This document shows positions 34,701-38,582 of a DNA stretch of 38,582 bases, one piece after another. This DNA comes from an uncultured Ruminococcus sp. Its GTDB lineage: Bacteria > Bacillota > Clostridia > Oscillospirales > Acutalibacteraceae. Location of the stretch: positions 1-38,582 of the forward strand of contig CACZCM010000014.1 in assembly GCA_902779615.1 (NCBI GenBank), given 5' to 3'. Numbering within the stretch: position 1 is the first letter of the stretch; the number at the start of each line of letters is the position of its first letter. The notes under the pieces were generated by a model that was given only the letters and a program-made list of their open reading frames with translations, was not told the origin of the DNA and ran no database searches. The position numbers and the translations under genes were made by a program.

Positions 34701-34729
34701 TTGCATTTTGTGTCGGTATGTGATATAAT
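34701..34729 (+). promoter_or_regulatory. Promoter of the PASTA lipoprotein gene
   Basis: TTGCAT (34701-34706), 17-bp spacer, TATAAT (34724-34729). The leader would include RepA copy 5. Confidence 0.75.
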
Positions 34730-34802
34730 GTATTTGTCAAAATGTTGTATATTACGACATTTTTTATCAACAAAAATTATATTCGTAATATTTGTATTTT
34801 TG

Positions 34803-34931
34803 TAATCGCAGAAGAAATGTCTCTCGCCTCTTAGGCGGCGGGTCTCATCTCACGTTCATTAGGGAGGATCCCAAACTGAGCGCACAAGCCTGCGTGCTTG
34901 TGTCTGCTTGTTGAAAGCTGAGCTTTTAAAC
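34803..34931 (+). repeat. RepA copy 5
   Basis: TGTAATCGCAGAAG, GGCGGCGGGTCTCATCTCACG, then CGTTCA with TGAGCG and GGGA with TCCC. The hairpin ACAAGC/GCTTGT follows, then AAAGC-TGA-GCTTT. Several stems differ in sequence from other copies but stay paired. The 34569-34962 gap contains this repeat, the promoter above and no gene. Confidence 0.8.
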
Positions 34932-34962
34932 TTATGTTCTTTCAGGAAAGGATATCGGCACT

Positions 34963-36048
34963 ATGAAAAAAATGACAAACATGCGCAGAGCTTCAAAAGC
35001 AGCATTGATGTGTTGTGCGATCGCATTATTTACATCTGCGGTAAGCGGATGCAGCCTTGATCTTTCAAATACCGATCACTCGGAGTCTGCTGCGGCTGTT
35101 GAACAGGTCAGCGTTCCCGATGTTGTATCGGCATCACTTTCGCTTGAGACAGCGCACGAAATACTGGCGCAGGCAGGTCTTACGTATTCCGTAAAAGAAG
35201 AAAAAAGCGATAAGGAACCCGGCACGGTAATCATGCAGTATCCCGAAAAGGGAGAAAAGGTCGATAAGGGCAGTATGGTGACCCTTGTGGTCGCAGCAGG
35301 TGCAGCTCAGGATAATAACACAAATGCGCCCGTAGTTCAGAACAGCAATTCCAACAGCGTTCTTGTTAAGAATTTTGTTGGTCAGTCATTTGACGAGGCA
35401 AAGTGGTACTATGAGAGCAACGGCATAACAGTTGAGTATACAGAAGTATATACCAACGATTATGCGTATGGTGTTGTTTCGTGGCAGAGCTTTCTTCCCG
35501 GAGATTCCCCAAACACATACATCGACAAAGGTTCGACAATTTCGTTCCAGGTATCCTTGGGCAGTACCGTGAATACAGCGCCTGCTGCTCCTGTGAAGCC
35601 TCAAATCCAGTCTTCCGGTAAGATTGCTTCCTTCGGTTATGTTCGTGCGTCGGACAGTCTTCCCAACGAGGGCAGTTACACCTATATACCCGATAATGTT
35701 CTTAACAACAACGGCAGATGCTGGACTGAAAATAAATCGGGCGTTGGTATTGGCGAATACGTCGTATTTACAAACCCGGAACCTGTTACCGTCAGCTCTT
35801 GCGGTATCGTAAACGGCTACACAGTCGACAAGGATCGGTTTACCAAAAACGGCAGGCTGACAGCCGTTACTATCGAAGGTGACGATGCCTCATATACATA
35901 CTCCATCGATCCTAATTCAATGGAAGAGCAGATATTTGTATTTGACGAGCCGATGCATACTCGTTTGCTCAAAATTATCATTGCGGGAGCCATTTCCGGT
36001 ACAAAATACGATGATACGTGCATTTCTCAGATAAATCCTTATCAGTGA
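34963..36048 (+). CDS. Lipoprotein with two PASTA domains and a glycan-binding-like domain
   Basis: Surface lipoprotein, probably cell-wall associated. In 361 aa: a signal peptide with lipobox AVSGC (Cys30), PASTA domain 1 (about 50-113, VPDVVSASLSLETAHEILAQ), PASTA domain 2 (about 132-199), a Pro/Gln linker, and a C-terminal beta-rich domain (about 220-360). The last resembles the NADase-type glycan-binding (discoidin-like) domain: GVGIGEYVVF, NGYTVDKDRFTKNGRL, KYDDTCISQI. PASTA domains bind muropeptides in kinases and PBPs; here there is no kinase. AGGAAAGGA precedes the ATG. The next gene follows 34 nt later. Confidence 0.85.
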   Translation: MKKMTNMRRASKAALMCCAIALFTSAVSGCSLDLSNTDHSESAAAVEQVSVPDVVSASLSLETAHEILAQAGLTYSVKEEKSDKEPGTVIMQYPEKGEKVDKGSMVTLVVAAGAAQDNNTNAPVVQNSNSNSVLVKNFVGQSFDEAKWYYESNGITVEYTEVYTNDYAYGVVSWQSFLPGDSPNTYIDKGSTISFQVSLGSTVNTAPAAPVKPQIQSSGKIASFGYVRASDSLPNEGSYTYIPDNVLNNNGRCWTENKSGVGIGEYVVFTNPEPVTVSSCGIVNGYTVDKDRFTKNGRLTAVTIEGDDASYTYSIDPNSMEEQIFVFDEPMHTRLLKIIIAGAISGTKYDDTCISQINPYQ

Positions 36049-36082
36049 TACCGAATTATGCAGGTATACGAAAGGAACAATT

Positions 36083-36664
36083 ATGGATAATATATCAGGC
36101 GAAACAAAAATAAGACTTGACGAACTAAAGCGTTATGCTGCCGTTTCACGTTTATTTGGTATCGGCGGTGTTGCCTTTGCAGCAATAGGTATCCTTCTTT
36201 ATGTTTACGCACGTATGCAAAGTATACCCAGGATCATTAATTGTATTATGACGTTTTCTGCCGTAATGATCGTTTTGGGCGCGGCTGCACTTATATTTTT
36301 TATAAGATCCGAAAGTAAGTATAAGGATAGTATCGAGTATATTTATGACAAAAACCGCCTGAACAAACTGATTGAAGATTTCAAAAGCGGCGAGCGTTTT
36401 AAAAACGGTCTGATATTGGGAGATGAATTCGTTATCGGACACCAAAACGGTACTGTCATTTTTTATAAGGATATCGAAAGTATTTTTGTTAAAGATATGA
36501 CTTATAAGTTTGTGTTGAGAACCGGTCAGATCCTATATGCAAATCTACATAACGGAAACAAAGTTCCGGTATGTACATTCCCGATGCTTGGTTCATATGA
36601 TGTTGACAGCAATATGCATATGAGAATAAAGCAGATAATAATTGACAAAGCGTCTATTCGGTAA
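36083..36664 (+). CDS. Membrane protein of unknown function
   Basis: A 193-aa protein with two membrane helices (about 24-44 and 50-74) followed by a cytosolic region of about 115 residues that looks beta-rich (LILGDEFVIGHQNGTVIFYKDIESIFVKD). The pattern recalls YcxB-like or bacterial PH-type domains, but this is only a structural impression. GAAAGGAAC precedes the ATG. It is probably co-transcribed with the PASTA lipoprotein and ends at a strong terminator. Confidence 0.7.
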   Translation: MDNISGETKIRLDELKRYAAVSRLFGIGGVAFAAIGILLYVYARMQSIPRIINCIMTFSAVMIVLGAAALIFFIRSESKYKDSIEYIYDKNRLNKLIEDFKSGERFKNGLILGDEFVIGHQNGTVIFYKDIESIFVKDMTYKFVLRTGQILYANLHNGNKVPVCTFPMLGSYDVDSNMHMRIKQIIIDKASIR

Positions 36665-36666
36665 AA

Positions 36667-36710
36667 AACAAAACGGTGCTCACACTTCAAGCACCGTTTT
36701 GTTTTATTCA
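36667..36710 (+). terminator. Terminator after the membrane-protein gene
   Basis: AAAACGGTGCT (36670-36680) pairs with AGCACCGTTTT (36690-36700), then GTTTTATT. Confidence 0.9.
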
Positions 36711-36753
36711 CTCAAAGCTTTTCTTAAAAGTGTTGCTTTCAATATGGTTTGAT

Positions 36754-36786
36754 TAAAAATAGCGTGGGCAGTTAATTACCCACGCT
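36754..36786 (-). terminator. Terminator of murC
   Basis: AGCGTGGG (36761-36768) pairs with CCCACGCT (36779-36786); on the minus strand an AUUUUUAAU tail follows. On the plus strand GTTTTTATT follows, so it may act both ways. Confidence 0.88.
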
Positions 36787-36793
36787 GTTTTTA

Positions 36794-38197
36794 TTATTTC
36801 GAATATTTTTCGGCAAGCTTTTCGTTGATCATATTTGCGCACATATATACATTGCCGCCGCCCATAGTCAGGATAAGATCGCCTTCCTTGGCATTTTCGC
36901 ATACATACTCTGCAGCTTGTTCAAATGTATCGATACATTTTGATCGGGGAACTTTTTTCCCTAAGTCGGTGTTGTAAATGTTATAAGTATTTATCTCTCG
37001 AACAGGCAGGATCTCGAGTATGACCGCCTCATCAACTATCGACAGAGCCTCGGCAAAATCGTCAAGCAGCATTGCTGTTCTTGAAAATGTATGCGGCTGA
37101 AAGACATTCCACACCTTGCGGAAGCCCATGCCCATCGCCGCCGAAAGAGCGGCTTTTATCTCTGTGGGGTGGTGAGCAAAATCGTCGGCGACCGTAATTC
37201 CGCCGTGCTTGCCCAGGATCTCAAATCTGCGGTGTACGCCTTTAAATTCATTCAGATTCTTCGAAATATCCTCGCCTGATACTCCTAAATAATGGGCAGC
37301 TGCGGCAGCTGCCAAGGCATTGCAAACGTTGTGGATCCCGGGAACGGAAAGAGTCGTTGTGCAGATCTTTTCGCCGTTATGGATAATATCGAATGTTTCG
37401 TAAACACTGTTCCGAGATGTAATAACGCCTCTATAATCGCAGTTCTCGCCAAAGCCGAAGGTAATGACGGGCAGAGAAGTTTCGTTTGTGCAGCTGAGCG
37501 CGTTTTCATCATCACCGTTTACGATGACTGCCTCACTTGTCTGCGCTATGAACTTTCTGAAGGATTTTTTTATGTTATCCAGGTTTTCAAAATAGTCAAG
37601 ATGATCGGCGTCAACATTTAAGATGATCGCAAGCGCAGGCGTGATCTGAAGGAATGAGTCAACATACTCGCACGCCTCGCACACCATAATATCCGAATCT
37701 CCGACATAGCTGTTGCCGCCTATCGCAGGCAGCTTTCCGCCGATGACAGCAGTCGGTTCTTTTCCGCTGCCTATAAGTATCTGCGAGAGCATAGCTGTCG
37801 TTGTAGTTTTTCCGTGCGTTCCGGAAACAGCGGCAGTTTTAGCATATCTTCGTGAAAGAATGCCGAGCATCACCGAACGCTCAATTGCGGGGATATTATG
37901 TTCTCTTGCAGCCGCCAGTTCGGGGTTATCCTGTTTTACAGCGGCAGTATACACAACAAGCTGCGCGCCTTCAATATTTTCGGCTTTGTGCCCCATAAAA
38001 ACAGGAACGCCCATACCGATCATTCTTTGCAGAGTATCGCCGTCGCTAATATCGGAGCCGCTGATACTATATCCTTCGTTAAGCAGTATTTCTGCCAGCG
38101 GACACATTCCGGAGCCGCCGATACCGATAAAATGAACTCTTTTAACGCTGTCAAGAATATTGTCATAGCTTTTATCGCACGTTTTATCAAGATACAA
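36794..38197 (-). CDS. murC: UDP-N-acetylmuramate--L-alanine ligase
   Basis: Adds L-alanine to UDP-MurNAc, the first step of the peptidoglycan stem peptide. The 467-aa protein has the N-terminal UDP-binding GIGGSGM (25-31), the ATP loop GTHGKTTT (126-133), NVDADHLDYF, GVHRRFEILG, the DDFAHHPTEI block and QPHTFSRT. It starts at TTG (38197), 9 nt after AGAGGTG. It stands alone with its own promoter and terminator. The DAP made by ddh enters the same pathway at MurE. Confidence 0.97.
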   Translation of the reverse strand: MYLDKTCDKSYDNILDSVKRVHFIGIGGSGMCPLAEILLNEGYSISGSDISDGDTLQRMIGMGVPVFMGHKAENIEGAQLVVYTAAVKQDNPELAAAREHNIPAIERSVMLGILSRRYAKTAAVSGTHGKTTTTAMLSQILIGSGKEPTAVIGGKLPAIGGNSYVGDSDIMVCEACEYVDSFLQITPALAIILNVDADHLDYFENLDNIKKSFRKFIAQTSEAVIVNGDDENALSCTNETSLPVITFGFGENCDYRGVITSRNSVYETFDIIHNGEKICTTTLSVPGIHNVCNALAAAAAAHYLGVSGEDISKNLNEFKGVHRRFEILGKHGGITVADDFAHHPTEIKAALSAAMGMGFRKVWNVFQPHTFSRTAMLLDDFAEALSIVDEAVILEILPVREINTYNIYNTDLGKKVPRSKCIDTFEQAAEYVCENAKEGDLILTMGGGNVYMCANMINEKLAEKYSK

Positions 38198-38253
38198 TTT
38201 TAATACACCTCTTAAAATACCGGAGCATATGTTTCTCCGAAGTTCGTATTCAT

Positions 38254-38282
38254 ATTATATACCATTTTCTACAAAATAGCAA
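38254..38282 (-). promoter_or_regulatory. Promoter of murC
   Basis: On the minus strand: TTGCTA (38282-38277), 17-bp spacer, TATAAT (38259-38254). Confidence 0.7.
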
Positions 38283-38484
38283 TATAAATTATGTCCTTGA
38301 AAAATACAGATTTTTTGTGAAATATACGAAGAATAACACATTTAATATATTCTATGATTAAAAAGGATTTTTTGGGAATAGGCTTTATGATAAAAAAAAG
38401 GAATTTATGTGTAAATTTTGAGATAAATATTGACAAAATCAATACAGTATGCTAAAAATAATTAGAAAATATTTTAAAACTGAC

Positions 38485-38513
38485 TTGACAAGAGAACGGG
38501 CAGGGGTTACAAT
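38485..38513 (+). promoter_or_regulatory. Promoter directly before the tandem repeat
   Basis: TTGACA (38485-38490), 17-bp spacer, TACAAT (38508-38513). The tandem repeat starts 6 nt after the -10 box. Confidence 0.65.
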
Positions 38514-38518
38514 GCTAA

Positions 38519-38582
38519 CAGCACAGCACAGCACAGCACAGCACAGCACAGCACAGCACAGCACAGCACAGCACAGCACAGC
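38519..38582 (+). repeat. Pentanucleotide tandem repeat (CAGCA)n, cut by the window end
   Basis: At least 12 perfect CAGCA units run to the last base. No ribosome binding site or credible start codon is in view. The unit is not a multiple of three. The array covers the expected start of the transcript from 38485-38513. The true length is unknown. Confidence 0.95.

Noticed and set aside
38519..38582. CRISPR array
   Set aside because: The unit is 5 nt with no spacers; it is a simple sequence repeat.

Overview
The window looks like chromosomal DNA of a gut- or rumen-type Ruminococcus or a close relative in the Oscillospiraceae. The genus is an inference from four things: a secreted protein with a Ruminococcus-style type I dockerin, moderate G+C with strong GGAGG ribosome binding sites, an F-type ATP synthase whose c subunit has a predicted Na+ site, and anaerobic metabolism (AdhE with a Rex-like operator, radical-SAM ThiH). 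No rRNA, tRNA, CRISPR array or intact transposase was seen.

Layout from left to right. asnB (192-2024) is followed by the translation pair rpsB-tsf (2541-4280). On the minus strand come a dockerin protein (4588-5535), diaminopimelate dehydrogenase ddh (6139-7125) and an LCP cell-wall ligase (7373-8569). Small plus-strand units follow: a 52-aa membrane peptide, a PAP2 phosphatase, a small NrdD-tail-like protein and a DUF2325 protein with a DtxR-like operator. A candidate structured RNA (10693-10805) precedes a lysine riboswitch and dapA-lysA. Then come adhE with a Rex-like site, a small membrane protein with a GNAT acetyltransferase and an RluA-type pseudouridine synthase, and the complete atpIBEFHAGDC operon (18761-25464). 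After that are an ECF sigma / anti-sigma / AlkD-like trio and a TPP-riboswitch-controlled thiamin cluster, thiSFGH-tenI-like-thiE-thiD-thiC (27951-34568). The window closes with a PASTA/glycan-binding lipoprotein, a membrane protein, murC on the minus strand, and a promoter running into a pentanucleotide tandem repeat cut off by the window edge.

Functionally, dapA, ddh and lysA give the diaminopimelate-dehydrogenase route to lysine and meso-DAP. That links to the envelope genes murC, LCP, PAP2 and the PASTA lipoprotein. The thi cluster makes the thiazole and pyrimidine moieties and joins them; only ThiL is missing for TPP. The ATP synthase appears Na+-coupled and has a truncated epsilon subunit.

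The main signals not explained by known genes are in the intergenic DNA. A family of about 130-nt structured repeats (called RepA here) occurs five times in 35 kb, with stem-preserving changes. A second 64-nt hairpin module (RepB) is nested inside one RepA copy and found again in a mosaic that splits the thi cluster. That mosaic is bounded by perfect 16-bp inverted repeats. There is also a MITE-like 125-bp element with 21-bp terminal inverted repeats. Other points are a likely ACG start codon in the sigma gene and tandem operator-like dyads upstream of the ATP synthase operon.
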